From Muribaculaceae bacterium (GTDB lineage Bacteria > Bacteroidota > Bacteroidia > Bacteroidales > Muribaculaceae), in NCBI GenBank assembly GCA_017626045.1, contig JAGAJP010000063.1:1-64000 (forward strand): 64,000 nt of DNA, given 5' to 3'. Within the stretch, counting starts at the first letter, position 1. The number at the start of each line of letters is the position of its first letter. Shown piece by piece: positions 46,462 through 56,570 of this stretch. The position numbers and the translations under genes were made by a program. The notes beneath the pieces were generated by a model. It was not told the DNA's origin, searched no databases, and worked only from the letters and a program-made list of their open reading frames with translations.

Positions 46462-47836
46462 CATATATTTCGTAGGGGCAGGCGGCATCGGCATGGCAAA
46501 CCTGGTGAGATACTGCCTGAGCAAGGGATGCAGGGTGGCAGGCTATGACAGGACACGCACACAGTTAACCGACGCGCTCTCGGAAGAAGGCGCGGAAATA
46601 GTCTACACCGACAGTCCCGACCTTGTGCCGCAGGAAATGCTCGACCCGGCGGATACCCTCGTGGTCTACACTCCGGCAGTCGGCGACGACAACAACATAC
46701 TCAACACATTCCGGGCAAAGGGCTTCACACCCGTGAAGCGAGCCGCTCTCCTCGGGATGATCACCGGACACACGGACGCCATCTGCGTGTCGGGCTCCCA
46801 CGGCAAGACCACCACTTCTTCGATGACGGCTTGGATCTTGGAGCAGACACCCGGCGGCTGCAACGCGTTTCTCGGCGGCATACTGAGAAACACCGGCAGC
46901 AACCTCATGCTCTCGCGCGGCAGCCGTTATTCCGTAGTTGAGGCGGATGAATACGACCGTTCGTTTCACAGACTGAGCCCCTGGCTGGCTGTGGTGACGT
47001 CGGTAGACCCCGACCATCTCGACATATACGGCGACGAAGAGGGATACCTCGAGGGTTTCGCCCACTTCACTTCCCTGATCAGGGAAGACGGCATACTCCT
47101 GATGCACACGGGGCTGAAACTGAAGCCTCGGGTACGCGAAGGAGTGCGCATCCTGACCTACAGCGGACATGACCAAAGCATGAAAGGGGACTGGTATGCC
47201 GACAATATCCGTTGGACACCTGGACACATCACCATCGACATTGTGGGTCCCGACACAAGAATCGACAACGTCAGCCTCGGAGTGCCGGTGGAAATCAACA
47301 TCGACAATGCCGTTGCCGCGGCGTCTGCGGCATACTACGCCGGCGCCGACACCGACGCCATCCGCAAAGGAATAGCGACTTTCTTAGGGGCTGAGAGACG
47401 TTTTCAGATATGGCTCGACGGAGAGAGCGACGGCTCCACAGTGGTAATCGACGACTACGCCCATTCGCCACAGGAGATACGCGCCTCCATAAGGTCGGTA
47501 AGGAAACTCTATCCGGGCAAGAGGATATCGGTGATTTTCCAGCCTCACCTGTATACGCGCACACGCGATTTCGCTCCGGAATTCGCCGAGGCGCTCTCTC
47601 ATGCCGACGAAGTGATCATGACCGAAATATATCCGGCACGCGAGGCACCCATCGAGGGTGTTGACTCGCAGATGGTGCTCAGGCAGGTGGATTGCAAAAA
47701 TAAAGTGTTTTGCGAAAGAAAAAATTTGCTCAATTTGATAAAAAATAGTAACTTTGAGGTGCTTATGACTTTAGGAGCGGCCGATTTAAACGTGCTGCTG
47801 CCTGAGATATGCGGCATAGTCAAATCAAAGAACTGA
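46445..47836 (+). CDS. murC: UDP-MurNAc:L-alanine ligase
   Basis: The 463-residue Mur ligase has the MurC nucleotide fold FVGAGGIGMANL, the ATP site GSHGKTTTSS (from G117), EADEYDRSFHRL and the VIDDYAHSP motif. It attaches L-alanine to UDP-MurNAc, the first stem-peptide step. It overlaps murG by 17 bases. The last 130 bases become AT-rich, but the frame and the final NVLLPEICGIVKSKN are as expected. Confidence 0.96.
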   Translation: MNIPHNIYFVGAGGIGMANLVRYCLSKGCRVAGYDRTRTQLTDALSEEGAEIVYTDSPDLVPQEMLDPADTLVVYTPAVGDDNNILNTFRAKGFTPVKRAALLGMITGHTDAICVSGSHGKTTTSSMTAWILEQTPGGCNAFLGGILRNTGSNLMLSRGSRYSVVEADEYDRSFHRLSPWLAVVTSVDPDHLDIYGDEEGYLEGFAHFTSLIREDGILLMHTGLKLKPRVREGVRILTYSGHDQSMKGDWYADNIRWTPGHITIDIVGPDTRIDNVSLGVPVEINIDNAVAAASAAYYAGADTDAIRKGIATFLGAERRFQIWLDGESDGSTVVIDDYAHSPQEIRASIRSVRKLYPGKRISVIFQPHLYTRTRDFAPEFAEALSHADEVIMTEIYPAREAPIEGVDSQMVLRQVDCKNKVFCERKNLLNLIKNSNFEVLMTLGAADLNVLLPEICGIVKSKN

Positions 47837-47893
47837 TATACAAACCCATAGAAACCGCCACAAGGCGAAGGACTGCAAATATAGGAAACCGAG

Positions 47894-48742
47894 ATGTGGA
47901 AGACTGCCCTCAAATGGATCATCTGCGTGATGCTGCTGGCGTATGTGGCGCTGGCTTTTGCGTTCGGGCGTCAGGAAAACGGCATGCGCAAATGCACCGG
48001 CATAGACCTCCGCATTGAGGGAAACACACTTCCCGACAGCGTGCTGAGGCAAGGAGTCGCGTCTCAGCTCGCCAGATACGGAAAGCCGCTTAAGGGAGAG
48101 CGTCTCGAGCGCATCGACCTCCAGAGGCTGGAAAACTATTTAGGACAGTTCTCCAACTTCGAATGGGTGGAATGCAGCTTCGACCCCGACAGCCGACTCC
48201 GCATCACGGTATCACCCATAAGCCCGGAAGTGAGGGTTTTCGCCTCCGACGGCAAAAGCTACTACATCAACCGCAGCGGAAAACGCATAGATGCCGACGC
48301 GGAGTTCTATGTCGACGTTCCGGTGCTGATAGCCTCCCGAGGGACTGAGGAATATTTCGGCAGCGCACTGTCGGTGATACGGTTCGTCACATCCGATTCC
48401 GACCTAAACTCTCTTATAACAGCATTCAAGATCGACGGGCCCAACGACATCATACTGATACCGCGCATCCAGGGACATGTGATAAACTTCGGAGACTCAA
48501 CGCAGCGTGCGGAGAAAAAAGCCGCCATCATGACCGCATACCGGAGCATCCTTGACGCGAGGGGCTGGAACACATACGACACAGTGTCGGTGAAATTCCG
48601 GGGTCAGATAGTGGCGACGCGACGCGACAAGTCTGTCAACAACCACGGCTCAATGCCGGAGGAGGGTGAAGACCTCGAGGAGGCAACGCTTCCCGATGTT
48701 GCGGAAATGACTACAGAACATTCTACTGAAGAGAACGGTTAA
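47894..48742 (+). CDS. ftsQ: Cell-division protein FtsQ
   Basis: The 282-residue protein has one N-terminal membrane segment (about 7-25, WIICVMLLAYVALAFAF) and a periplasmic part with a POTRA-like domain (IDLRIEGNTLPDSVLRQGV) and the FtsQ beta domain (RLENYLGQFSNFEWVECSF). FtsQ joins the FtsL/FtsB-like proteins in the divisome. Position between murC and ftsA is conserved. The C-terminal 35 residues are acidic and probably disordered. Confidence 0.88.
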   Translation: MWKTALKWIICVMLLAYVALAFAFGRQENGMRKCTGIDLRIEGNTLPDSVLRQGVASQLARYGKPLKGERLERIDLQRLENYLGQFSNFEWVECSFDPDSRLRITVSPISPEVRVFASDGKSYYINRSGKRIDADAEFYVDVPVLIASRGTEEYFGSALSVIRFVTSDSDLNSLITAFKIDGPNDIILIPRIQGHVINFGDSTQRAEKKAAIMTAYRSILDARGWNTYDTVSVKFRGQIVATRRDKSVNNHGSMPEEGEDLEEATLPDVAEMTTEHSTEENG

Positions 48743-48750
48743 TATATATA

Positions 48751-50070
48751 ATGAGCAAAGACAAATACATAGCTGCCATAGAAATCAGCAGTTCGAAGGT
48801 GATCGGTGCCGTGGGAATATCCGGCAAAAGCGGTCAGCTTGAGATAATTGCCGCTGAACAGGAGAAATCCACCGACACCGTGCGGTATGGGCAGATACAG
48901 AATACAGAAGAGACCTTCAACCTTACCAACTACGTACTGGAGCGGCTGGAAAGGCGCCCCAACGTGTCGCCGCGCGAAATCACCGGAGTATATATCGGAC
49001 TCTCCGGAAGGTCGCTGCGCAGCATCCCCATCGACGTGAGCCTCAGCCTCCCGGACGACACGGAGATTTCCGAGTCGATAGTGGAAAGGCTGCGCTCAAA
49101 CGCCCTCGCCGCCGACATCGACAACTCTCTGGAGATAATCGACGCGGTGCCGCGAGTGTTCAAGGTAGGGAAAACCGAGACACACCGCCCCATCGGCATG
49201 ATGGGAAACAGCATCTTCGCCACCTACGACCTGATAGTGGCGCGCCCGGCGATTCAGGCAAATCTGAAACGTGTGATCAAAGACAAGCTCGGACTTGAGA
49301 TCATGGGCATCGTGGTGACCCCGCTCGCCACCGGATATGTCGCCCTGAGCGAGCAGGAGAAGAAACTCGGATGCATGCTCGTGGACCTCGGCGCAGAGAC
49401 CACCACCGTCACCATCTACACGAAAGGAAACATGGTCTACTTCGCCACCCTTCCGTTGGGAGGTAGAAACATCACGCGCGACCTCACCACTCTCAACGAA
49501 CTTGAGGAGAAAGCCGAGGAATACAAGCAGAATTTCGGCAACGCCATAGCACCCGCCACGCCGTCGCAGGTAAAGGTGGGGCGCCACAAGCAGTCCGACA
49601 TCAGCAACATCGTGGTGGCGCGCTCCGAAGAAATCGTGGCAAACATAGTGGAGCAGATACAATACGCCGGACTCTCGGAAAGCGACCTTCCCGAAGGCAT
49701 AGTGCTGTGTGGCGGCGGAGCCCGCCTCAATGGCATGATGGAACTGATAGGGAAATACAGCGGACTTAAGGTGCGCATGGCGGGGCTCCCTCCGTTCATA
49801 CGCATGAACGACACGATGGGACAGGGCATGGACTCGCTCCAGGTTGCCGCCATAATGTATGCCGGCGCAGAGAAATGCGACGAGGAGTGCCTCGCGCTGC
49901 CGGTGAAGCAGGAGGAAATGCCGGAAACCGAGACCGCGGCAGTCGTGGAGCAGGCGGCAGCCGTGCAGCCGAAGACAAGAAAGAATTCATTCTTCAGCTC
50001 TATCGGCAATAAACTGAGCCGTATGTTCACCCCCATCGACGACGATGACGACGGCGAAGAACTGAATTGA
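48751..50070 (+). CDS. ftsA: Cell-division protein FtsA
   Basis: The 439-residue actin-like ATPase has the phosphate loops (IEISSSKVIGAVG; VDLGAETTTVTIYTKG) and adenosine motif (GIVLCGGGARLNGM), and the SHS2 1C domain between them. FtsA anchors FtsZ to the membrane through a C-terminal amphipathic helix; here the end reads FFSSIGNKLSRMFTP followed by a short acidic tail, which fits. It starts 8 bases after ftsQ and precedes ftsZ by 16. Confidence 0.95.
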   Translation: MSKDKYIAAIEISSSKVIGAVGISGKSGQLEIIAAEQEKSTDTVRYGQIQNTEETFNLTNYVLERLERRPNVSPREITGVYIGLSGRSLRSIPIDVSLSLPDDTEISESIVERLRSNALAADIDNSLEIIDAVPRVFKVGKTETHRPIGMMGNSIFATYDLIVARPAIQANLKRVIKDKLGLEIMGIVVTPLATGYVALSEQEKKLGCMLVDLGAETTTVTIYTKGNMVYFATLPLGGRNITRDLTTLNELEEKAEEYKQNFGNAIAPATPSQVKVGRHKQSDISNIVVARSEEIVANIVEQIQYAGLSESDLPEGIVLCGGGARLNGMMELIGKYSGLKVRMAGLPPFIRMNDTMGQGMDSLQVAAIMYAGAEKCDEECLALPVKQEEMPETETAAVVEQAAAVQPKTRKNSFFSSIGNKLSRMFTPIDDDDDGEELN

Positions 50071-50086
50071 AAAGCCACTCATAACT

Positions 50087-51463
50087 ATGGAAGAAAATTA
50101 CAACGACATAACCAATACGGCTGAATTCACCGACAACCGTCCCAAGTCTATCATCAAAGTGATCGGAGTAGGCGGCGGCGGTGACAATGCCGTGAACTAT
50201 ATGTTCCGGCAAAACATACCGTATGTAAACTTCGTGGTGTGCAATACCGATGAGCAGGCGCTCAACATGTCGCCGGTGCCCAACAAACTGGTGCTCGGCT
50301 GGGATGTGACCCACGGCCGCGGAGCCGGCAACGACCCGGCGGTGGGCCGGCAATGTGCCGAGGCTTCCGCCGACGAGATACGCAACCTTTTCGACGACAG
50401 CACCGAGATGGTGTTCATCACCGCCGGAATGGGCGGAGGCACCGGAACAGGCGCGGCACCCGTAGTGGCGAGGATTGCCAAGGAAGAGGGGAAACTGACC
50501 ATCGGCATCGTCACGGTGCCATTCCTCTTCGAAGGTAAAAAGAAAATCCTCAAGGCTTTCGAAGGCGCGAAGGAGATGCAGAAAAACGTCGACGCCCTTC
50601 TGGTGATCAACAACGAGAACCTTATCGAGATATATCCGGACTACGATTTCTTCAACGCGTTTGAGAAAGCCGACGACACTCTCGCCAACGCCGCGAGGTC
50701 AATCTCGGAAATCATCAGCGAGGAGTGCTACATCAATGTGGACTTCGAGGATGTGAAGACCACCCTCAAGGGGTCCGGGACCGCGATTATCTCCACCGCA
50801 TACGGCGAGGGCGAGAACCGCATCTCGAGCGCCATTCGCAATGCCATACACTCGCCTCTGCTCCGGCAGCACGACATCAACACCTCACAGCGCCTTCTGC
50901 TGAAGTTCTCCTGCAGCCGCACGAGCAGCCGTCCGATAACCGCCGCGGAAATGACCGAGATATACAACTTCACCTCACAGCTCTCGGACTCCATCGACGT
51001 GAAGTGGGGCATAGCCGACAATCCGGATCTCGGCGACAAACTGAAGGTGACGATACTCGCCTCGGGATTCAACCTGACTCTGGTCGACGGCAACAAGACC
51101 TCGAAAGAGGGTCAGGAGAAAGACGACAATATAGTGATATTCGGAGGAGAGCATGAGAACCCGGAAGTAGTCGCCGCTCAGGCAAAGGCCGTCGACGACG
51201 AGATTGTCAAGATGTATGGCGCCGAGAAACTGAAGCAGCAGATGCGCGACGCCAACAAGGCGAAGTATGCCGTGCTCGAGCCGTCCCAGTTCGACAACCA
51301 TGAGGTGGCGGCGCTCCTCGAAAGGACACCCGCCTATAACCGTCCCGCAGACTTTCTGGAAGAACTGCGTAAGACCACTGACGGCAAAGACTCCCGCATG
51401 ACTCAGAAACCTAATGCCAAAGACACCTCCTCTTCTTCTACCAATGTAATTAATTTCGGCTGA
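50087..51463 (+). CDS. ftsZ: Cell-division GTPase FtsZ
   Basis: The 458-residue tubulin homologue has [13 protein letters not shown] at the start, the GTP-binding signature GGGTGTG (116-122), [11 protein letters not shown] and the T7-loop region [15 protein letters not shown]. It polymerises at the division site as the scaffold of the divisome. The last 80 residues are variable and polar, as in Bacteroidetes. It is the final gene of the dcw cluster here; an RNA methyltransferase gene follows after 7 bases and may be read through. Confidence 0.97.
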   Translation: MEENYNDITNTAEFTDNRPKSIIKVIGVGGGGDNAVNYMFRQNIPYVNFVVCNTDEQALNMSPVPNKLVLGWDVTHGRGAGNDPAVGRQCAEASADEIRNLFDDSTEMVFITAGMGGGTGTGAAPVVARIAKEEGKLTIGIVTVPFLFEGKKKILKAFEGAKEMQKNVDALLVINNENLIEIYPDYDFFNAFEKADDTLANAARSISEIISEECYINVDFEDVKTTLKGSGTAIISTAYGEGENRISSAIRNAIHSPLLRQHDINTSQRLLLKFSCSRTSSRPITAAEMTEIYNFTSQLSDSIDVKWGIADNPDLGDKLKVTILASGFNLTLVDGNKTSKEGQEKDDNIVIFGGEHENPEVVAAQAKAVDDEIVKMYGAEKLKQQMRDANKAKYAVLEPSQFDNHEVAALLERTPAYNRPADFLEELRKTTDGKDSRMTQKPNAKDTSSSSTNVINFG

Positions 51464-51470
51464 AATACGA

Positions 51471-53123
51471 ATGGAAAATAAATTTACTATGGTCGCCAAG
51501 ACCTTCCAGGGCCTGGAGGATGTGTTGTGCGACGAACTTGTGGCCCTCGGGGCTGAAAACGTGGAGACCGGCAAGCGCATGGTGCAGTTTGAGGGAGACC
51601 TCGCCATGATGTATAAGGCAAACCTGTGCTGCCGCACGGCTCTGAGGATTCTCAAACCCATCGTGAAGTTCACTGCCTCAAACCCCGACGACCTTTACGA
51701 TGCCGTAAGGGAAATAGAATGGGAGAAATACATGACGGCAGACTCCACCTTCTCCATCGACTCCACCGTTAGCAGCGCGGACTTCACCCATTCCAAATTT
51801 GTGACCTACCGCGTGAAAGACGGCATAGTGGACCATTTCAACGACATTTGCGGACGCCGCCCCTCGATAAGGCTGCAGGGCGCAGACATCCAGCTTAATG
51901 TGCATATATCGGAAGACCGGGTGACGATATCGCTCGACTCCAGCGGCGAACCGCTCTCGAAACGCGGCTATAAGGTGGAGAACACTGAGGCGCCAATCAA
52001 CGAGGTGCTTGCCGCCGGAATAATACTGAAGACCGGCTGGCGCGGCGAATGCGACTTCGCCGACCCGATGTGCGGATCAGGCACATTCCTTACGGAGGCT
52101 GCCCTGATTGCCGCAAATATCAATCCGGGCATATACAGAGAGCATTTCGCTTTCGAGACATGGGACAATTTCGACCGCGACCTCTTTGAGGAAATATACA
52201 ATGACGACAGCGGTGAAAGAGACTTCGCATATAAGATCTACGGAGGCGACATCGACCCCGAGGCAGTGAAGATAGCACGCAAGAACGTCAGGAGCGCCAA
52301 GGTGGAGAATATGGTGGAGATTTCATGCAAAAGCATAGAGGACTGGACCGACAACGCTCCCGAGGGTGTTCTCGTGACCAATCCGCCTTACGGACAGCGC
52401 ATCAATCCCTCCAATATGACGGCGCAGATTCTCTACAAGACCATCGGCTCATGCCTTAAGAAAAACTTCGAGGGATGGCATGCATGGATAATAGGACTTG
52501 AGGAGGGCAACATGCAGGACATTGGTCTCAAGCCGTCGGTGAAGTATCCTCTTCTCAACGGCTCGCTGGAATGCACCCTCAACGAGTATGTGATGTTTAG
52601 CGGTAACTACAACGACTTCCGCGCCGACGGGGGAGTAGTGAAACACGCGTCTCCTAAAGACGAGCAGCCGAAAGTGCGCCGAATGTCAGACCGAGAATGG
52701 GAGGATGACGCCCGCAGATTTGACGGCAAAAGCCGCAAGAAAGACAACACCCGCAAAGACTTCTCAAAAGGTGGCAAGTCCGGCCGCTTCGACAGCGACG
52801 ACCGCAAGCCGAGACGTTTCGGCGACGACGACCGCAAGCCGAGACGTTTCGGCGACGACGACCGCAAGCCGAGACGCTTCGACAATGACCGTAAACCAAA
52901 ACGCTTCGGCGACGATGACCGCAAGCCGAGACGCTTCGACGACGACCGCAAGCCCAAACGTTTCGGTGATGATGACCGCAAGCCAAGGCGCTTCGGCGAC
53001 GAACCGCGAAAAATATCCGACAAAGGACCGAGACTTACCCAGTATGAGGAAACACGCGCACCGGGCAAGATGCGCTCACGCCGCAACAACGGCAGGGACT
53101 TCCGCAACGATGACGAAGACTGA
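51471..53123 (+). CDS. THUMP-domain rRNA methyltransferase (RlmL-type) with repetitive tail
   Basis: The 550-residue protein has an N-terminal THUMP domain (about 50-165) and an UPF0020 class I methyltransferase domain with [17 protein letters not shown], the SAM motif [12 protein letters not shown] and the catalytic NPPYGQRI motif. It thus resembles the N-terminal half of E. coli RlmL (m2G2445 of 23S rRNA). Residues after about 400 are an unusual, highly charged tail: [16 protein letters not shown], seven [10 protein letters not shown]-type repeats (443-510), then [18 protein letters not shown]. Such a tail suits RNA or ribosome binding. It starts 7 bases after ftsZ. Exact target nucleotide is not proven. 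Confidence 0.9.
   Translation: MENKFTMVAKTFQGLEDVLCDELVALGAENVETGKRMVQFEGDLAMMYKANLCCRTALRILKPIVKFTASNPDDLYDAVREIEWEKYMTADSTFSIDSTVSSADFTHSKFVTYRVKDGIVDHFNDICGRRPSIRLQGADIQLNVHISEDRVTISLDSSGEPLSKRGYKVENTEAPINEVLAAGIILKTGWRGECDFADPMCGSGTFLTEAALIAANINPGIYREHFAFETWDNFDRDLFEEIYNDDSGERDFAYKIYGGDIDPEAVKIARKNVRSAKVENMVEISCKSIEDWTDNAPEGVLVTNPPYGQRINPSNMTAQILYKTIGSCLKKNFEGWHAWIIGLEEGNMQDIGLKPSVKYPLLNGSLECTLNEYVMFSGNYNDFRADGGVVKHASPKDEQPKVRRMSDREWEDDARRFDGKSRKKDNTRKDFSKGGKSGRFDSDDRKPRRFGDDDRKPRRFGDDDRKPRRFDNDRKPKRFGDDDRKPRRFDDDRKPKRFGDDDRKPRRFGDEPRKISDKGPRLTQYEETRAPGKMRSRRNNGRDFRNDDED
52797..53000 (+). repeat. Tandem 27-30 base coding repeats in the methyltransferase tail
   Basis: Seven units of [10 protein letters not shown], with D, K and F/D variants, alternate between 10 and 9 residues and total 68. 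The first two 30-base units are identical at the DNA level, and a third shares 20 or more bases, so expansion by slippage or unequal exchange is recent. Confidence 0.92.
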
Positions 53124-53145
53124 CCTGAAAGAAGACTGACCTGAA

Positions 53146-54126
53146 ATGAGCAACTACCGCACTGCCGGCCCCGCATCCATCATAACAGGCGCTGTCGCGG
53201 CTGTCGCCATGATTGCCGCCACAGCGCTCCTGCTGCCCAATCTCGCGCCGGAAGGCAACTATGGAATATGCCTTCCGTCGCCCAACCAGTGGGTGATACC
53301 ATACGCCGAGGTCCCGATTAATGCCGTTCTGATACTGATTGCCGTCACCGCCGCATTTTTCATCAACCGGAGATATTCGTTTGTAAAAGGCACCGAAGGC
53401 ATTCTCCCGACATCTCTGGCAGTGCTTCTTGCATCGAATCCTGTCAACACGTCATATCTCGGCATACCGGTCATAATGCTTATCGTCAACCTCGTATGCC
53501 TTGACATCATGATGAAGGCGTACCGTTCGCCCAACGCCACGACGCAAATGTTTGCCGTGGCGACCTATCTCTCACTCGGGTCGATGATACAGTATGCCTT
53601 CCTGCCCATGATGCTCGTGTATCCCGTAATAGCCCTAATGGCAAAGGTGCTTCGACCTAAGGAAACCATAGCATACGTAATGGGTCTGCTGGCGCCATAC
53701 TGGGTGCTTCTCGGTTTCGGGATCATCTCCCCTCAAGACTTCCGGATGCCTCAGTTTCTCGCCATAATGCCTCAATACGGCACAGGGTTCATGCTCTTCA
53801 TATTCATCTCGCTGGGCACATTGGCGCTGACATGCCTGATGATGTCGCTCAACAACGTAATGCTGATATATTCAGGCAACATACGGGAAAGGACTTTCAA
53901 CAACATGATCACGCTGCTCGGACTGGCGTGCCTTGCATGCATGCTTGCGGACTTTGACAATTTCCAGGCTTATTCCACGACTTTCTGCTTCACGGCGGCG
54001 GTACAGATTTCCAATTTCTTCGCCATGCGCCGCATACCCCGGAGCCATATATGGTTCTGGTCGCTTATGTCGCTCTTTATCGTATTCTATATTCTTATGG
54101 TCGTGGACGCCACGATTGCAAAATAA
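53146..54126 (+). CDS. Polytopic membrane protein of unknown function
   Basis: The 326-residue protein has about nine or ten hydrophobic segments (for example IITGAVAAVAMIAATALLL, INAVLILIAVTAAFFI and MIVNLVCLDIMM-like stretches) with short polar loops. It resembles the uncharacterised DUF6427-type membrane proteins of Bacteroidetes, but I cannot assign it firmly. It lies between the RNA methyltransferase and pdxB with 22- and 11-base gaps, so it is probably in the same operon. No transporter or enzyme motif is visible. Confidence 0.75.
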   Translation: MSNYRTAGPASIITGAVAAVAMIAATALLLPNLAPEGNYGICLPSPNQWVIPYAEVPINAVLILIAVTAAFFINRRYSFVKGTEGILPTSLAVLLASNPVNTSYLGIPVIMLIVNLVCLDIMMKAYRSPNATTQMFAVATYLSLGSMIQYAFLPMMLVYPVIALMAKVLRPKETIAYVMGLLAPYWVLLGFGIISPQDFRMPQFLAIMPQYGTGFMLFIFISLGTLALTCLMMSLNNVMLIYSGNIRERTFNNMITLLGLACLACMLADFDNFQAYSTTFCFTAAVQISNFFAMRRIPRSHIWFWSLMSLFIVFYILMVVDATIAK

Positions 54127-54137
54127 ATGTACACATC

Positions 54138-55130
54138 ATGAAAATAGTAATCGACGACAACATACCTTTCATCGACGGAAGGATACCCGGAGCCGATATC
54201 CGGATTCTTCCGGCAGGAAAAATCTGTCGCGAAACGGTTCATGACGCCGATGCCGTTATGGTAAGGACGCGAACCCGCTGCGACGCATCGCTGCTCGAGG
54301 GGTCGAACGTCAGGGTTGTGGCAACCGCCACCATCGGACTGGACCATATAGACATCCCCTGGTGTGAGAGCCACGGAATTGCGGCGCGGAACGCCCCGGG
54401 ATGCAACGCGCCCGGAGTTGCGGTGTATGTATGGGCATCACTCCTCCGCTCCGGTTTCGACCCCCGGAAGCATACCCTTGGAGTGGTCGGATGCGGACAC
54501 GTGGGGGGAATAGTGGCGCAGTGGGGCAGACGGCTTGGCGCAAAAGTGCTGGTATGCGACCCGCCGAGGGCTGCCGCCGAATATACCGACCATGAGTATA
54601 TTTCACTGGAGGAACTTTTGGAGCAAAGCGACGCTGTGACCCTCCACACGCCACTCACGCGAAGCGGTGACTGCCCGACATTCCATCTGATCAACGAGAA
54701 GACGCTGCGTTTCCTGAAAGAAGGTGCGATATTTGTCAACGCCGCGAGGGGAGAGGTGGCGGAGACCCGCGCTCTGTGTGACGCCATACGCTCACACCGC
54801 ATTTCGAAGGCAATCATCGACACCTGGGAAGGAGAACCTGTCATAGACCGTGAACTTCTTGAACTCGCCGACGTGGCGACATGCCATATAGCAGGCTACA
54901 GCCGGCAGGGCAAGGAGCGCGCCACACGCATGGCTCTCGAGGCGGTGGGGGAGTGCCTCGGCATTCCGGTTATTACCGACGGACTGCAGGGGGCATATAC
55001 CGAACCAAGCATCATCACACGTGAAATACTAATGGAGAAATTCGACCCGGCACCCCTCACGGCAGAACTGAAATCTCACCCGGAGAAGTTCGAGTCGATG
55101 CGAAACGGGTATCCGCTGCATAATGAATAA
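54138..55130 (+). CDS. pdxB: Erythronate-4-phosphate dehydrogenase
   Basis: The 330-residue protein is a D-isomer-specific 2-hydroxyacid dehydrogenase of the PdxB type: MKIVIDDNIPFI, VVATATIGLDHIDI, the NAD motif GVVGCGHVGGIV, FVNAARGEVAE and DTWEGEP with the later HIAGYS. It oxidises 4-phosphoerythronate in the vitamin B6 (deoxyxylulose-5-phosphate-dependent) pathway. The longer frame from 54051 overlaps the membrane gene, so the ATG at 54138 is chosen. Confidence 0.92.
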   Translation: MKIVIDDNIPFIDGRIPGADIRILPAGKICRETVHDADAVMVRTRTRCDASLLEGSNVRVVATATIGLDHIDIPWCESHGIAARNAPGCNAPGVAVYVWASLLRSGFDPRKHTLGVVGCGHVGGIVAQWGRRLGAKVLVCDPPRAAAEYTDHEYISLEELLEQSDAVTLHTPLTRSGDCPTFHLINEKTLRFLKEGAIFVNAARGEVAETRALCDAIRSHRISKAIIDTWEGEPVIDRELLELADVATCHIAGYSRQGKERATRMALEAVGECLGIPVITDGLQGAYTEPSIITREILMEKFDPAPLTAELKSHPEKFESMRNGYPLHNE

Positions 55131-55163
55131 TTAGTAATTAGTAATTAGTAGTTAGTAAGTAGT
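55128..55163. repeat. TAATTAG heptamer run
   Basis: Four TAATTAG/TAGTTAG-like heptamers follow the pdxB stop and lead up to the phosphatase start. They are short AT-rich slippage repeats. Confidence 0.6.
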
Positions 55164-55174
55164 AATTTAATTTT

Positions 55175-56569
55175 ATGAAAAGAGTTTTTTTTGCCTTTTT
55201 GATGCTTGCATCGGCTATGGGCATGACGGCTAATGATGCCAGATATATTTTCTATTTTATCGGCGACGGCATGGGTATGGGCCATGTAAATGCCACGGAG
55301 ATATACAACCGGGATGTTCTGAAAAGCGAACGCCCCCTGCTGATGCTTACCTTCCCGGTAGCGTCGCAGGCACGCACATATTCAGCCTCGAGTCCCATAA
55401 CCGACAGCGCGGCAGCAGGCACAGCCCTGTCAACGGGCCACAAGACCAAAAACTCAATGATCGGAATGAATCCCGACTCAGTGGCGGTGGAAAGCATCGC
55501 CGTCGACTTCATGAAGGCAGGTTTCCCGGTGGGCGTGGGCACGACAGTTCAGGCTGACGACGCCACTCCTGCCGCATGGTACGCACATGCAGCCAACCGC
55601 TCCATGAAAGAGGACATAGCCCCCCAGGCGGCCCAAAGCGGACTCACTTTCCTCGCAGGAGGAGACTTCAAGCTCCGCGGCGCCGGAGAGGAGGCGTTTG
55701 AGGATTTCGTGAAGGTGATGCAGAAAGGCGACTATCAGATATGCGAGGGTTTCGAGGCTTTCCGGCAACTGCGCGACAAGGGGAAGGCTCCCCACAAGGT
55801 GCTTCTCTATTCCGACAACCCCACGTGGGGCCAGGTGGGCTACACCATAGACTCCATTCCCGGCGCTATGACCTGCGCGCAGATCACTGAGGCATGTCTC
55901 TCCACACTGCGCAGCGCCGATGCCGACAAGTTCCTCATGATGATAGAGGGCGGAAATATCGACTGGGCGGCGCATGCCAACGACGGCGGAGCCGTGATTA
56001 AGGAAATCCTCAACTTTCAGGATGCCGTCAACGTGGCATACCAGTTCTACCTGCGCCATCCCGACGAGACCCTTATCGTGATTACCGCCGACCATGACAC
56101 GGGAGGCATGGCATACGGAAGAAACGGAATGAAGGGAGCAGACATCGGATATGCCGACTTCCAGCGGATATCGAAGGACGTTTTCGGCGAATGGACCCGC
56201 AACTGGGGCAGCCGGACAGAGAATCCCTCCTGGGACGAGATGGAGAAGACACTCCGGGAAAAACTCGGATTCTGGAACGGCGTGCCGGTAAGCGACATAG
56301 AGACTGAAGAACTCAAGGCACTCTTCACCAAGACTTTCATCAACCGTGAGGCAGAAGACCAGAAGACCCTGTATCACACCTTCAACGCATTTACAGCCAA
56401 GGTGTTTGATGTGCTCAACGCCCACATGGGCATTGGATGGACATCAACGTCACACACCGGAAACTTCGTGCCGGTATATGCCGTGGGTGCCAACTCCCAC
56501 TACTTTACGGGCAACCTTGACAACACCGAAATTCCTAAACTGATCAAACGAGCCGCCGGCGTGAAATAA
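55175..56569 (+). CDS. Alkaline phosphatase
   Basis: The 464-residue protein has a signal peptide (about 1-19) and the alkaline-phosphatase fold: metal site FIGDGMGMGH, nucleophile TDSAAAGTA (S78), metal ligand region MMIEGGNIDWAAHAND and DHDTGGMAYGR, and a late HTGNFVPVYAVG. It hydrolyses phosphate monoesters in the periplasm using zinc and magnesium. Length is normal and no catalytic residue is missing. It is followed after one base by the RNase H gene. Confidence 0.93.
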   Translation: MKRVFFAFLMLASAMGMTANDARYIFYFIGDGMGMGHVNATEIYNRDVLKSERPLLMLTFPVASQARTYSASSPITDSAAAGTALSTGHKTKNSMIGMNPDSVAVESIAVDFMKAGFPVGVGTTVQADDATPAAWYAHAANRSMKEDIAPQAAQSGLTFLAGGDFKLRGAGEEAFEDFVKVMQKGDYQICEGFEAFRQLRDKGKAPHKVLLYSDNPTWGQVGYTIDSIPGAMTCAQITEACLSTLRSADADKFLMMIEGGNIDWAAHANDGGAVIKEILNFQDAVNVAYQFYLRHPDETLIVITADHDTGGMAYGRNGMKGADIGYADFQRISKDVFGEWTRNWGSRTENPSWDEMEKTLREKLGFWNGVPVSDIETEELKALFTKTFINREAEDQKTLYHTFNAFTAKVFDVLNAHMGIGWTSTSHTGNFVPVYAVGANSHYFTGNLDNTEIPKLIKRAAGVK

Positions 56570-56570
56570 T

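Noticed and set aside
54051-54137. N-terminal extension of PdxB
   Set aside because: It overlaps the membrane-protein gene end; the family start is MKIVIDDN at 54138.
55478-56425. 315-codon minus-strand frame
   Set aside because: It is antisense to the alkaline phosphatase with its complete motifs.
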